Positions 1 to 11,903 of a stretch of 64,000 nucleotides of DNA are shown in pieces. The translations under genes and the position numbers were made by a program. The notes beneath the pieces are model-generated. The model had not been told where the DNA came from and made no database searches. It saw only the letters and a list, made by a program, of their open reading frames with translations. Origin of the DNA: Ceratobasidium sp. AG-K (Eukaryota; Basidiomycota; Agaricomycetes; Cantharellales; Ceratobasidiaceae); NCBI GenBank assembly GCA_037039685.1, contig JAWNGF010000006.1, positions 806,001-870,000 on the forward strand. Direction: 5' to 3'. How positions within the stretch are numbered: position 1 is the first letter of the stretch; the number at the start of each line of letters is the position of its first letter.

Positions 1-1807
1 CAACAGCTTCTCCAGCATAAACGTATCATGCCTTGTGTCCATCACTGCCCCTGGACCCACGCCATTTGCCCACTTAATCTCCTTCAAATTGATATCCCAG
101 GGATAACAATCCTTCCCAGCTTCTCCGCACCAATCAAAGTCGATCAACATGGCTTGAGGCGGTTTGGGTGGACGAACCGCTGGAACAAGAATGTTTGGCG
201 AGCGGAGGTCCCCAAAAACCAGCCCTTCCTTGTGCAAAATATACAGTGCAGCGCCAAGTGTGGCGTAAGCCTCGTCGTGACCGGGGGCGGTGGGAGCCTC
301 GGTAACAAATTCCATGACTATCATGATGAAGTTAGCGGGGTGCGGGAATATTGGATGCTCCGAGCTATCGAAGTATAAATCTGGTGCAAAATCGTGCGCC
401 GTCATCAACCGATGGGCCCTAGTGTTGTACCGTGTGGTAAATTTGACAACAATCTTTCGGGGCTGATCTTCGAGGGTCTCGGCTAGAAAAACAGCTTTGC
501 GTTCGTGTTGCAATCCTCCCAGTGCTCGAATATAACGAAAACGGACTTCCTGGGTTTCGCCATCCAGAAAATGTGAAAGCTACGGAAAGAATCGACTTGG
601 TTGTTCTTCTGAAGCGAGTTCGTTGTAATAGCAGTCTAAACTCTTGAGGCAAGTGGATAGGGCCTCAAATACCCGCGCCACATTGTGGATGCCGTCTTCG
701 AGACAATTACCTGGCCCAATCCAAGTGAAGTCGGTGAGGGGTTGAACTATGACAGATTCCAGGAATATGGCACCCAAAACGCATATCCAGGGACCGGCTA
801 CTGCAAGGATGAACGATGGGCAACAGGAAGCATTGCGAAACGATGTGACCTTTAATGGAAAGGTAAGAGGAGCAAAGCTATTGTAAACTAGTACGTACGG
901 TACTTTGGCCCCAGTACCGACTGTAAGATAGGGCAGATTGTACGGACAGATCGCTTTCTCCGGTTCCTATTTCGTTTCTTCCATTCGCTCACCAGCAAGT
1001 AGGCCCCGTTGCTCCTTCGAACGACCCAATCGCTTTCGCAGACACGAGATCTATCTTTGAGAAAAGTGAAACCAATCATCTTATTGGGCAGAGGTTCCAG
1101 GGCTGCCACCCGAAGGTCCTCTTTGAGGTAGAGCAAGCGAGAAGCGCAAATGAATTCGTAGACAGGGGCGCTCTTCAGGTATCCTGCTGAGGGCGGTCCG
1201 CTGGCCGCAGCCAGGAAGTCGTCAAAGATTTTGTGATGTAGAGAGATTGGGCGTCCAGCGTTTTGGAGCGAGCGACCGTTGCGGATAGGATGCTTCCCGT
1301 TCTGGATGGCGATGAAGTTGCTTACTTTTGCACCCTGAGATGGTGGAGGTACATGGTTAAGATACTTGATGGTACTCTCTTGGACTACCAGATGGTGGCT
1401 CAGCGGTGGTAGATGAAGTTAGGCCGGAAACCCAACTTGCTGCTAACTGTGCGGCTCCATACGACGCAGGCTGCGGATTTAACGGCCTTGGTAGTTCAAC
1501 TAGATGAACAAATTAGAAACTGCCCCTCAAACAACAAATATAACTAACCCGGTATTTCTTCAACGATAATTTCGACGCGGGAAGGATCAAATCCGTTGGG
1601 CCAAAGCTCGGAGACTAAATCCCGCGAGTTGAGTTGCTGATACCGGCCCCAGATACCATCAAAATTGGTGTCGAACAACTCCTCGGCCTCTTCGTATGAG
1701 AGAGAAGTCTTGTATAAACAGAGTTGCGGATCCGGAATCCCAAGTTGTTGCGCCACAAAGGTCCTCACTCCCCCAACTCTAGCTGGCGAAACCCCCTCGC
1801 GAGGCAC
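1..1807 (-). pseudogene. Crinkler-header fungal protein kinase, damaged and cut by the left edge
   Basis: The first exon (1544-1807) encodes about 87 residues resembling the ubiquitin-like header of fungal Crinkler-type proteins (LCLYKTSL..., then EIIVEEIP). The next exons encode the fungal kinase fold common in Agaricomycetes. A catalytic loop (GDLRSPNILV) and a metal-binding motif (LIDFDWCGEAG) are readable near positions 100-230. An intron at 850-898 (GTACGT...AAAG) keeps the frame. Two lesions are visible. One extra A around 975-978 shifts the frame between SEWK and NEIGTGESD. An in-frame TAG at 580-582 lies between RFFP and LSHFLDGE, where no intron fits. The coding frame then stays open to position 1, so the C-terminus is outside the window. 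The family match comes from motif memory. The lesions are read directly, although a sequencing error cannot be excluded. Confidence 0.7.
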
Positions 1808-2390
1808 GCATAGGAAAATATGTCGCGTCTAATAGGACATACGAACTGAAACCAGTAGACCTAAAAGCAGAGGGTAAATAGAATGATAATAGTCGATTGT
1901 TTATACTGACACTGCTGGGTATAGTGCTGTGGAGAAAACGGAACACGTGGAACTGAGTAACGATTACCCGATGGGCCCTGTTGCAAGTGCCTTGAGCGCC
2001 GGTCACACAACGTCAGCAAAAATGGAATATTCTCCGGAGCGCGGGAGCGCTGCGTAGGCTCCCCGAGTGCCCCGGAGCACGTGATCGTGTCGCTCCCAGC
2101 GCGCTCCGGAGCCTAAGCAGCTCTCCTGAGCAAAGCCCTGGCTCCGGAGGACTCTGCAGGATTTTATTTTTTTGCTGAGCGAGCAGCCTAGCAATGGCAG
2201 CCAACTGCCCATTGTGTTCGCAAGTCAGGCTGACAGTGGAACAAGCTGAAACAATTATCATAATATGATTACTTGTTGAAGTTAAATGCGGAACTTTTCA
2301 GGGCTTGGAGGTGCCATGTGCGCATGCGATGGAGATGTAACTGGTCGTCCGACATTTCCCTTCACATACCAGCAATATACACAACTATAA
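1808..2390. other. Intergenic region
   Basis: No gene is supported here. Open frames on the minus strand between 1,780 and 2,260 overlap each other, lack family motifs and cross a GC-rich inverted repeat. The upstream region of the kinase pseudogene should lie here. Confidence 0.5.
2032..2111. repeat. GC-rich imperfect inverted repeat
   Basis: The left arm at 2032-2049 begins CTCCGGAGCGCGGGAGC. The right arm at 2091-2111 ends CAGCGCGCTCCGGAG. The arms pair with a small internal interruption around a 41-base loop. The motifs GCTCCGGAG and GGGAGCGCT recur in other repeats of this window, which suggests a small foldback or MITE-like sequence. No clear target duplication was identified. Confidence 0.45.
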
Positions 2391-2714
2391 ATGCGTGCAG
2401 ATGGGCAGCAGCTTCCTACTGTTGCTTATATTAACTTCTTGAACCTTATACACTATGAAGTTTGGTCGTTTTCGATCTGCTGTTTCTGCGCTTCCATATT
2501 CTCTTCCCTCTGGCTCAGGGGGGAACAATTTTCGGGGCCGTACTTATTAGTCAACATTTGGTATGGTTTGAAAACTTATCCTGCGTTTTCTTTACCGTGT
2601 AAAGCCGGTTCTCAGGTTTCGGGACATATCTGCAACACTCGTGAACCGGCGGAACTCTATGGAGCACTTCGCAAAGAGGGAAAAACGGCAATTGAGATTC
2701 TAGTTGACGGCTAG
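2391..2714 (+). CDS. Possible small protein, unrecognised
   Basis: A 107-codon open frame runs from ATG at 2391 to TAG. Its middle is hydrophobic and cysteine-rich (FSICCFCASIFSSLW), like a signal or membrane segment. Its tail reads as a soluble polar peptide (AELYGALRKEGKTAIEILVDG). A second ATG in another frame at about 2455 and a possible GTACTT...AAAG intron before the tail would allow a shorter spliced product. No family is recognised and the intergenic composition makes chance likely, so this is a weak call. Confidence 0.25.
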   Translation: MRADGQQLPTVAYINFLNLIHYEVWSFSICCFCASIFSSLWLRGEQFSGPYLLVNIWYGLKTYPAFSLPCKAGSQVSGHICNTREPAELYGALRKEGKTAIEILVDG

Positions 2715-3626
2715 CGAGTCAAAGACAAGGAGGGGCGTGGACATGCCTTGATATTAGCGAAGATTCTGATGCCACGACCGACTTTGACAACGGTGGTAAC
2801 GACCCCGACGTAGTTGTAGATGGAAACCACCGCATTCAAAGTTGTTGATGCATACAGTATTGATCGTCGTAGCCTGCTTCTTCGTGACATGCTTTTAGAT
2901 GAACCAATAACATGTTCACTGAATGTGTGTTCCGCATCTAGGATACATGCGCGTCTCCTCAGTGCCACATTGACATATGGGAATGGGATAGACGTCACGC
3001 GTGATACTCCCAACTCGATACAATACAATACGCTCCGACGCAATACTAATTCGATGCACCTTATAATAATACCCCTATCAAGATAGCCCAATATGTCATG
3101 AAATACTTGGAGCGAATTTCAATAGCTTTGTATTGGTATTTGAACAGCCTTTCCTCGTGTGCATGTAGGTCGTAATAATCGTTTTTTTCTCTAAAAAAGA
3201 GACCGTGACATGATCGTGTGGAACAGAATCTGACTGCGACCGGGCCCCATGCTCCCTGGCCCCACATTTTGAATGATTTAGCCTAATGAGTGGCCGCAAG
3301 GTGAAGGCGTTCGGACGTCGCAATCTCGTATAGGCCCCTTTAGTGTAAAATATTTTGAGTACCTGTCCAACGAATAGTACAAGGGGGCAGTTTCCATCAC
3401 GTCTCAAACCGGGCTCATCATTAGTTTGCATTATATATAACACCATGGGGAAATAAGCATTACAGGCGTGGTATAAAGTTATCGTTAAAAATAAGCCTCA
3501 GCTCCACAAGGACGATCAAAATAAACACCTAAATAGGGTATACATGTAAATTCTGCAGAACAACCTCGTTAGACTAGTCACAGTTGGCAAAATTACAAGA
3601 CTTGCCACTGGTATTCCATTAGATAT
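2715..3626. other. Intergenic region
   Basis: AT-rich sequence without a convincing gene. Overlapping frames on both strands (2711-3446) show no motif and are mutually exclusive. The end of the GH105-like gene is at 3627, so its 3' untranslated region lies here. Confidence 0.5.
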
Positions 3627-5069
3627 TCAGCCTTGCACGGTCCCAACTCGAATCTCCTTTCTTTGCCCCGAGTTTTGATAATCCCGATACGCTGCCTCGA
3701 GACTAAGTACGAAAGCCTGGCCTTCGGCACTCCTTGTCCCACGCAGGGGGAAGTTCCATGGGTCGACCACGTTGGTCAACCATCCGTCGATATCAATCGA
3801 CCGAGAAACGACGGAACGGGCTCGATTGGCTGCATTCAGAGCCCAGGTCATGTTGACTTGCTTGGTAGTGTCGGATGTTTCTAAATGCGTCGCGAGACGG
3901 TAGGTCGCAGCCGCGAGAAGAGCGGTACTTGCAGAGTCGGCAAAGGAGTTCGGGTCGTTCGCGTAGTTGAGGAGAGTGCCGTTGGGTTGCTACAAGATGG
4001 GTAAGTGCGTGAGATTAGGTGGGATGGATTGAACTAACCTGATACTTCCACATGTTATGTACAATCTCGAGTGCCCAGCCCTCCAAATTCGCCTGTTCCG
4101 CGGTGAACTCGTCTTTGAACGAAGAGTTTTTGATCGTGACGAGAACGCGCATTATTCCCGCCGCGGCCCAAGCATTGCCAGTTGACCAGAATCCGAGATC
4201 CTCGCCTTTCCCCAAGACAATGTGTTTCCACAGACCAACACCCGCGTCAAACATCAATTCACGATACAACCTGATCTAGATGCCAAGCTCACTCATAATC
4301 GATACACGTGCCCAAAGCTTATAACACACCTGATCAAATGCCTCCCGCATAACTTCCAGATCTTTGTGCAGTGCACCAAAATAGGCGAAGAAAGGAGGAA
4401 GCATATAAATTGAATCGGACCATAGCTGGACTTGCTCAGCTCGATGCGAAATGGCGCCGTTGGGGGCCCGAGGTGCACGATAAAGGCTATAGGTGAGTTG
4501 GTCATAGATCGCCGACGAGTAACTCGAATCGGTCGGGGTGGGGGAGCGGACGGTCCAATTGGCAAAAAGCATCGATACGCCAAGGCCTAACACGCCGCAT
4601 AAGTTCTTGTCAGGGATCGTGAATCAAAGACACTCACTTGGCGGGTCGCCTGCTGCGCCGTCAGGCATGAAGCTCAAAACCCCAGGAGGCCGATTCTGGA
4701 GAACAACATCGGTGATGGCAAAGATCTTGCTCGCATTCTCAGTCTTGGGCAGGGACTTGGGCAGAGATATAAATTTATCGCCATAAACCGAAAAAGATGA
4801 GTATTCAAACTCGAACAGGCTTGCGCAGCCGTGCCAAGCTCCCAACTGGAGATCACGCGATAGTCAGCGTCGATCTGGCGAGGCTAACACGATGCTTACC
4901 TGCCCTTAGACTGCTCGATCATGCGAGCTTCTACCGCGGCGAGCTGGGATGTAGACAATAACAATGGAGGGGGGAACTGGGTATCCTGTCTCGCAAGAGG
5001 ACGAGCTTTGGCGAAGCCATAGAGTAGGGTGAATAATATGAAAGACAATAACGCCGTCGAGGGTATCAT
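3627..5069 (-). CDS. GH105-like secreted glycoside hydrolase (six-hairpin), with an apparent frameshift
   Basis: Unsaturated rhamnogalacturonyl hydrolases of the six-hairpin fold act on pectin side products outside the cell. The start at 5069 gives a signal peptide (MIPSTALLSFILFTLLYGF, then AKA). Exons joined by short introns then carry family-typical blocks: SWELGTAAQA, DGAAGDPPS, LGVSMLFANWT, AISHRAEQVQLWSDSIYM, LYRELMFDAGVGLWKHI, FWSTGNAWAAAGIMRVL and EGQAFVLSLEAAYRD. The last block ends at the stop at 3627-3629. The exon beginning at SWELGT is in one frame, but from LFEFEYSSFS onward the other frame is conserved. This fits loss of one C near 4816-4820. The lesion would truncate the protein early, so the gene is either a young pseudogene or affected by a sequence error. 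The family assignment rests on remembered motifs. Confidence 0.72.
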
Positions 5070-5907
5070 CGTGCGATTCGTCAGAAGGGGAAAATACCCA
5101 GATGGGGCGTCCGAGGCAGTTTGTCACATCTGAAGAGTCATCAGATCTGAAGTGGGTTTTATACCTGTCTGATATCGTGCGTCTCGCCTCCCCACGAGGG
5201 GCCAAGACAGGGCACATGCCTCTGGGCGGGGCGCGTCACCCACGTTTTCTCGGGCGTCACCCGCATAGCGCGGGTTCCCAAGGGAAGTGATCTGACACAT
5301 CTTGATACGGCTCCGTATGCCTGATAGAGGGCGAAAATGCTCGAAATTGGAAGGTCAATATAGAGTTAGCCCGATGTGACGTCAAATAGAGTTGCTCCAC
5401 AGGTTGTGGAGCAAAGCCAAGAGAAATCATAGGGAGTCCCATCGGCCAGAAGAAGGTTCTTTGGTATCCAAGGCCAGCAAAAAAGTGTGGTTCCAACCTT
5501 CACGTCATACGTAATATCACGGATCGGAGCCCCTCCATGAATACAATACTGTACGGTGGATGAAAAGTGGTGCGTGACGAAGTGGGGTCTTGGGACTAGT
5601 GCACGAAGGGCTGATCATTGGTGTTTGGTCGTGGACTCTCCTTGGTGTATCGATCTCTCGGCAGGGCGCCCTCCACGACTCCAAGACTGGAAACGAGGTT
5701 AGTGTTGTTTTATTTGCAATAATAAATAGATATCACGTGATGCCGGTGCTGTACAGTTCCACGTCGTGTGAACCTAAATTACATAAACTTAAATGCATGT
5801 CCATATCGGGGCTGAAACAGGATCAAGGGACTCATTTAAATTTGCTTTCTCATTAATATCGTTTCAGTAGTTCTTACACCTGTGTCGCACAGTGATACCA
5901 ATAGAGG
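5070..5907. other. Intergenic region between the GH105-like gene and M3 copy A
   Basis: This stretch holds the presumed promoter of the GH105-like gene and the 3' end of M3 peptidase copy A. The short frames in it (for example 5257-5496 minus and 5590-5856 plus) have no motif support. Nothing else is seen. Confidence 0.5.
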
Positions 5908-8696
5908 TCACGTTTTGTGTGACTTGGGCTTGCCTAAGAGGTTCTCAAGAAACGCGTCCGAGTTGGGCTCCCTCCCGAGGAAGTCCTGAAATTGATTCGA
6001 CGGCACAAATCAGTCACATGTCGAGCACGATTGGTAGAGCGCACCTTGAGCGAATCGAGTTCATCTCGGCTTGCGCCAGGTTTTCAAGATTTTGTCGCGG
6101 TAAAGTTTTCCTAGAGATTATTTCAATATAAGCGACCATAACCAACGGAACTCAAGCCCACCTCTATTAGGGTCTAGCGGCGCGCCCTCGAACACAGTTC
6201 GATACATATCCGCGGCAAACACAAGTGAATATGCGTATGAGTAGTAGCCCGCATCGTATCCGCCTGTGAGGTGACCAAACGCGCCTTGCCCGTGAGTAAC
6301 AAGACCTCCTGACTTAGAAAGTGCAATTTTCTCGCGAAGCGTGCTCCAAAGCGTACTATAATCAGAATCGGCTGGCCGCTTGCGTTGGGTACCTTACGTT
6401 AGTTTCTATTGTAACATGGCTCACCTGCTTGTGGACGTCTTGCGTATGCACTTGGATATCAAACGTGCCTAAGAAAATTTGGCGAAGGAAGTACAATCCT
6501 ATATTGACGTATCGGCTATATCTGTGGTTAGAGCATATATGCTTGTTCGGATCCAATGGTGTACCTATCAACAAGTTTCTTGATAAGTTCATCTGTCAAA
6601 GGCTCCTTCCTCTCGTAGTGGCTCGACATTTTCTTGAGCACTTCGGGTTCCCAGCACCTATAGCCCAGTCGAACCAGTGCTTAAAACGCCGAGTGCGGGA
6701 CTGACCAATTCTCAAGCATTTGGCTTGGAGCCTCGACGAAATCCCGTGCTACGCGGGTCCCGTGGAACCGCGAAAACCTAGTCTTGCTCAGCAGCCCATG
6801 AAAAACATGGCCTGTATAACGCCGTGTCAGGATCTGACTTTATCCGCAACTAGACGCTGACCCATTTCGTGGAAGAACGTTACGACATCATCGTGCCGCA
6901 TGAGCGCTGGGCGTCCGGGGGTGGGCTTGGCGAGATTGGCGACCATCGCCGCGGTAGGATAAAACCGACCACCCTCGCTGGTGGTATATCCCGGCAAGAG
7001 AGGCCAGACGGCGGCGTGAGAGTACTTGGATTCTGGTCGCGTAAGAATGAAAAAATAAATAAACAGGATTGATACCAATATCAGTAATATCGGACGGCGC
7101 ACCGCGGGGGAATAAATCCAAATAGGCCCATCCTAGGAAATCTTTCTCATCTTTGGCGTTGGCCTCCCACACTGCAAATTGTTGTGCATCTGGATCTCGT
7201 GGGGTCTAATTAGGCGCATATACGCTCGGAAACAGCGGTACAACCTGAATGCCATAAATTGCCTTTTACTTCTTCGAATTTGACGCCAAGCAAGTTCTGG
7301 TAGATCTCGAGAATTGTGGGCACGACTACGTCAACGGGGAAGTACTCTTTGACTAGTGAGTGATCGAGTGAGAGGGACTCCTCGACATACAATCGATCGT
7401 AATACCTGAATTGTATGTCACTTCAGGCCTGATCAAAGGAGAAATTGGTACACTTACTGATAATCCCAGTTATAGAACTCCCCATCATGCTGTAGGCCGA
7501 GTTTGGCGTGTACTTTCTCCTTGAGTTTGAGGAGTGCGTCGCGGTCCCTCATTCCAACGGGCCGAAGTTTTTCTTGCAGTTCAGTCAGAAACTATGCCGG
7601 ATAGAGGCAGAGTTGAAGCTTGTTTATGAACTAAGTAAAGCGTCAAACCTACCTTGATGACATCGTTGGCCGTTTTGATCATTTTGACTTCCTCGACATA
7701 GTCGGCCCAGTTCTTGTATCCCAGGAAAGCCGCGCACTGCCGCCGTAGCTCGATAGCTCTAGCGAGTAGTGGAATGTTGATCTGTAATCGAATTGTCAGT
7801 ACTAGACTGAATTGAAGAGTTGTACGTACCTCCAACCTGTTCTCAAACGCAATGTACGCGCGCTTTCGTGTCTCAGGGTTTTCGGAGTATTTGAACTAGC
7901 GCCTAGTCAAGTGATGATGTCTGGAAGAGTACGGAGACGTACTAGCGGGAAGATATCGGGCTTCTTGAAGGTCACGGTTAGTTTGTCTGTTCCTTCGAGA
8001 GCTGTGTACCCATTGACTACATCTTCCGGCACACCCTTGAGCTCTTCACGAGTGAATGCGATCGTGCTCTATAACTTGCGTTTGAGCGGTTCAATGGATC
8101 ATTGCATCCGATCATACCTTCTCCTCATTAAAGTTCTTACGAAAGTCGGTGCAGACCACAGATAATTCCTTTTTCAGCTTCATCAGTTCTTCCCGCTTGT
8201 CCTCCGGCAACCCCAGACCGGCTCGCTTTCCGTCCAAGATCATCTTATCTACAAGCCTCTGCTCCTCGGGGCTTAGCTTCTCTCCCTTCTTCTGAGCGTT
8301 CAAGAGCGCATTGTATACGTCGATCCTCATTGAGCTTTCGATGCTATACTCGGATATCATCTTTCTTGCTTCGGTGGACGCATCGCGGAGAGCTTTGTCC
8401 GTCGAGACATTCTGATAGAATAACAGAGGTGATGTCTTTACGCCGATTTGGGCTTCATCGAATGCCAAGGGAAGGAAGACGGTGCTGAAGTTGCATTCAG
8501 ACTCCTCGAGAGCGGCAACCTTGTCTTCCAGTGCACGTGAGACCGCAATCGCCTCTTTAGTAAGGGATAATATGCTCTCGGGGGTGTGATCCCAACGCAG
8601 AGGATCCTGGGGAGGTGGAATAGCTGCATAATAAACAAATACAGTCGGCAAGCCAGAGCGCGAGTAAAGTAGATGTGGCAGCTTACTTGTACTCAT
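5908..8696 (-). CDS. M3 metallopeptidase (thimet oligopeptidase/saccharolysin-like), copy A, C-terminal frameshift
   Basis: M3 peptidases are cytosolic zinc enzymes that cleave short peptides. Translation can start at 8696 (MST, then an intron GTAAGC...TGCAG, then [12 protein letters not shown]). About a dozen introns share positions with copy B. The zinc motif HEMGH is assembled across an intron near 6830: an exon ends in VVTFFHEMG and the next starts [27 protein letters not shown] and [11 protein letters not shown] are also typical of the family. In the penultimate exon, around 6081-6084, a run of four A bases replaces three. The frame DELDSLK of copy B is therefore broken and a TGA follows within a few codons. 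The last exon still encodes the conserved tail [19 protein letters not shown] up to the TGA at 5908-5910. Loss of roughly 35 residues would follow. All other exons look intact. Confidence 0.85.
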
Positions 8697-9038
8697 TTAC
8701 TCGAAATCTAGAATTCAATGGCGGGATAGTGAATGTAAGCGTGAGATCGCGTGTCCCCTCGACACGCTGTGGTAGCCAAGGAAGCCTGCGGGTCACCTGC
8801 CATAGCGATTTGATCTACATTCTCCCGGTAAGGGAATTAGAGATCTGATAACGGGTGTAGGATAACGCTCTAAACCATTAGTACATCCCTGTGGCCCACG
8901 ATCTGACAGTCCAGTCGTTTCGACGTATTCGCTCACCACAGGCGATAATGCTGTTTCATTTTTTTAATTTTCATTCAGTACAACCTTTTTAGTACATCAC
9001 ACTGCGACAACAACGGGACGTGTGTTCCAGCGCTTCAT
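8697..9038. other. Spacer between tandem M3 genes
   Basis: About 340 bases separate the start of copy A from the stop of copy B. The stretch must hold the copy A promoter and the copy B terminator. No separate gene is seen. Confidence 0.5.
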
Positions 9039-11903
9039 TTACTTGGACTTGCCTAGCAGGTTTTCGAGGAACGCATCCGAGTTAGGCTCCCGTCCGAGGA
9101 AGTCCTGTATTCCATGCACCCAAGGTATTAACATTTCGTCAAGCTCGCATACGATCAAACGCACCTTGAGTGAATCGAGTTCATCTCGGCTAGCACCGGG
9201 TCCCAAGATCTTGTCACGGTAGAGCTTGCCTGATTATGTCTGATGAGCAACTCCGCAACCTGGATAATTCTGAACTTGCCTCGGGCGGGGTCTAGCGGTG
9301 CACCCTTGAAAACGGTCTTATACATGTCTGCCGCGAACACAAGCGAGTAGGCATAAGAGTAGTAGCCCGCGTCGTAGCCGCCAACGATGTGACCAAACGT
9401 CGCCTGGCCATGGGTAACGGTATCGCCTGACTTGACAAGGGATGTCTGTTCACGAAGTGTACCCCAGAGCTTGCTGTAATCGATGTCGACTGAGAGTGAT
9501 CAAGGGCGGTGTGTCGGTGTAAGGATGGAATGTACGGATGGATCGGTGTCAAATGATATAAAATCGTTAAGTTAGTTTCTGGGCTCAGTTTTATCGTGTT
9601 CTAACTCACCCTTCTCGTTTACGTCTTGTGTATGTACCTGAATATCAAACTTGCCGAAGAAGATCTGACGAAGGTAGAAAAGCCCGACGTTGACATATCG
9701 GCTAGGTTGCCGTTCAGGGCCTATATGCTTGCCCAAAATATCATACACACCTATCGATAAGCTTCTTGATAATATCCTCGGAAAGCGGCTCTTTCTTCTC
9801 GTAGTGGGTCGACATCTTCTTAAGTACTTCGGGTTCCCAGCACCTAATAGTCGCCGGACCTCAGTTTCTGGGCGATTGACGAACAAAACCATATTCAACG
9901 TACCAGTTCTCCAGCATCTGGCTAGGCGCCTCGACAAAGTCCCTTGCTACACTCGTCCCATGGAACCGTCCGAACCGGGTCTTACTCAACAGTCCATGGA
10001 AAACATGACCTACAACCAAATTTTGACGCGTAGATTATTGTCCATGACTCTGGACTTACCCATTTCGTGGAAGAAGGTAACTACATCATCATGTCGCATG
10101 AGCGCTGGGCGTCCGGGGGTGGGCTTGGCAAGATTGGCTACCATCGCCGCGGTGGGATAAGAGCGGTCACCGCCCAGCGTAGTATATCCGGGTTGGAGAG
10201 GCCAGACAGCCGCGTGAGAGTATTTCGATTCTAGACTGGGAGTGAGACGGGCGGCGGGGAATGGTGAGAAGATAACATGCCACGCGGGAACAGATCGAGG
10301 TAAGCCCATCCAAGGAAGTCTTTCTCGTCTTTAGCATCGGCATTCCAGACCGCGAACTGCTGTACCTCTGTAGCAGACAAATCCATCGATTAGCATATAT
10401 AGGACATTGGAGTAGTAATACAGGTACGAGATAGACTTGCCCGGGTGCCACAAGTTTCCTTTGACCTCCTCGAATTTAACACCAAGGAGATCTTGATAAA
10501 TCTCGAGAATTGTCGGTACGACAACATCCACAGGGAAGTACTCCTTGACAAGTGCGTCATCGAGCGACAGAGATTCTTCGACGTATAGACGATCGTAGTA
10601 TCTAAGGATCGCATGAAGATCGAGAACGGCTGAGGGGGGACGAGTATGCGTACCTATAGTCCCAAATGTAGAAATGACCATCGTAGGGCAGACCCAGTTT
10701 GCTGTGCACCTTCTCCTTCAGCTTCAAAAGCGTATCCCGGTCTTTGATTCCCACAGGGCGGAGCTTCTCCTCAAGGTCTGTTAGGAACTACCCAACAACA
10801 GAGAATATAAGCAAATAAAGTGATAAAATTGATTGCGAAACATACGTCGGTGACGGCCTTGGCTGTTTTGATCATCTTTTCCTCCTCCACAAAGTCAGCC
10901 CAGTTCTTGTAGCCGAGGATGGCAGCGCATTGGCGCCGGAGATCGACAGCGCGGACGAGAAGAGGTATATTGATCTATGACCAGGTTAATGTATAGCGCG
11001 TTCAGCAGCTGAATCGAAAAAGTATATGTACCTCAAGGCGGTTCTCGTATGCAATGTGGGCACGCTTTCGAGTCTCGGGGTTTTCGGCGTATTTGAACTA
11101 GCCACCAGTCAGGTGGCGAGCGATGGGGTGATGTGATAACATACCAGAGGGAAGATATCGGGCGTCTTGAAGGTCACTGCCAGCTTGTCCGTTCCCTCGA
11201 CGGCTGTGTACCCGCTCACGACATCTTCTGGTAAACCCTTTAGTTCTTCACGGGTGAACGCGATCGTGCCCTACATATCGTGGTTAGGTCTATCAAAGTA
11301 TATTTGGAATGAATCACACCTTTTCCTCGTTAAAGTTCCTCTGGAAATCCGTGCAGACCACAGATAGTTCCTTCTTCAGCTTCATCAGTTCTTCCCGCTT
11401 GTCTTCCGGCAACCCCAGACCGGCTCGCTTTCCGTCCAAGATCATCTTATCTACAAGCCTCTGCTCCTCGGGGCTTAGCTTCTCTCCCTTCTTCTGAGCG
11501 TTCAAGAGTGCGTTGTAGACGTCCACCCTCATCGAGCTCTCAATCCCAAATTCGCGTACGAGTTTCTCGGCCTCGGTCGACGCGTCACGCAATTTATCGT
11601 TGGTTGATACGTTCTGATAGAAGGAAAGCGGCTCTGTTGTCCCGTCTAGCTGGGCCTCGGCTAGTGCAAGTGGTAGGAAGACGGTGCTAAAGCTGCATTC
11701 GGATTCATTCAGGGCGGCGATCTGGTCTTGCAGCTTGCGAGAGGTTGCGATTGCTTCTTTGGTCAGGGATAAAACACTCTCGGGAGTATGATCCCATCGG
11801 AGTGGAGGCTGTGGAGGTTGAATATCTGCATGCAGGTTGATGGTGATAGTAAGTGGGTGAATGTATGGGGAGAGTAGATTATGGATAGCTCACTGATCCC
11901 CAT
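9039..11903 (-). CDS. M3 metallopeptidase (thimet oligopeptidase/saccharolysin-like), copy B
   Basis: This is the intact member of a tandem pair. The start ATG at 11901-11903 gives MGI, then an intron, then [17 protein letters not shown]. The stop is at 9039-9041 after ENLLGKSK. The catalytic exon reads [11 protein letters not shown] and splices to [17 protein letters not shown], which restores HEXXH. The downstream exon [12 protein letters not shown] splices to [11 protein letters not shown]. The frame can be followed through all exons without an internal stop. At least three introns appear to start with GC instead of GT: after the exons ending NLWHP, LDLFPR and PLDPAR. In copy A the corresponding introns start with GT. 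The product should be a soluble, probably cytosolic, peptide-degrading enzyme of about 680 residues. The substrate cannot be told from sequence. Confidence 0.9.

Noticed and set aside
580..640. Intron ending in CCGTAG that would remove the stop in the kinase pseudogene
   Set aside because: The only donors give an 18-base intron or a frame change, so a real in-frame stop is more likely.
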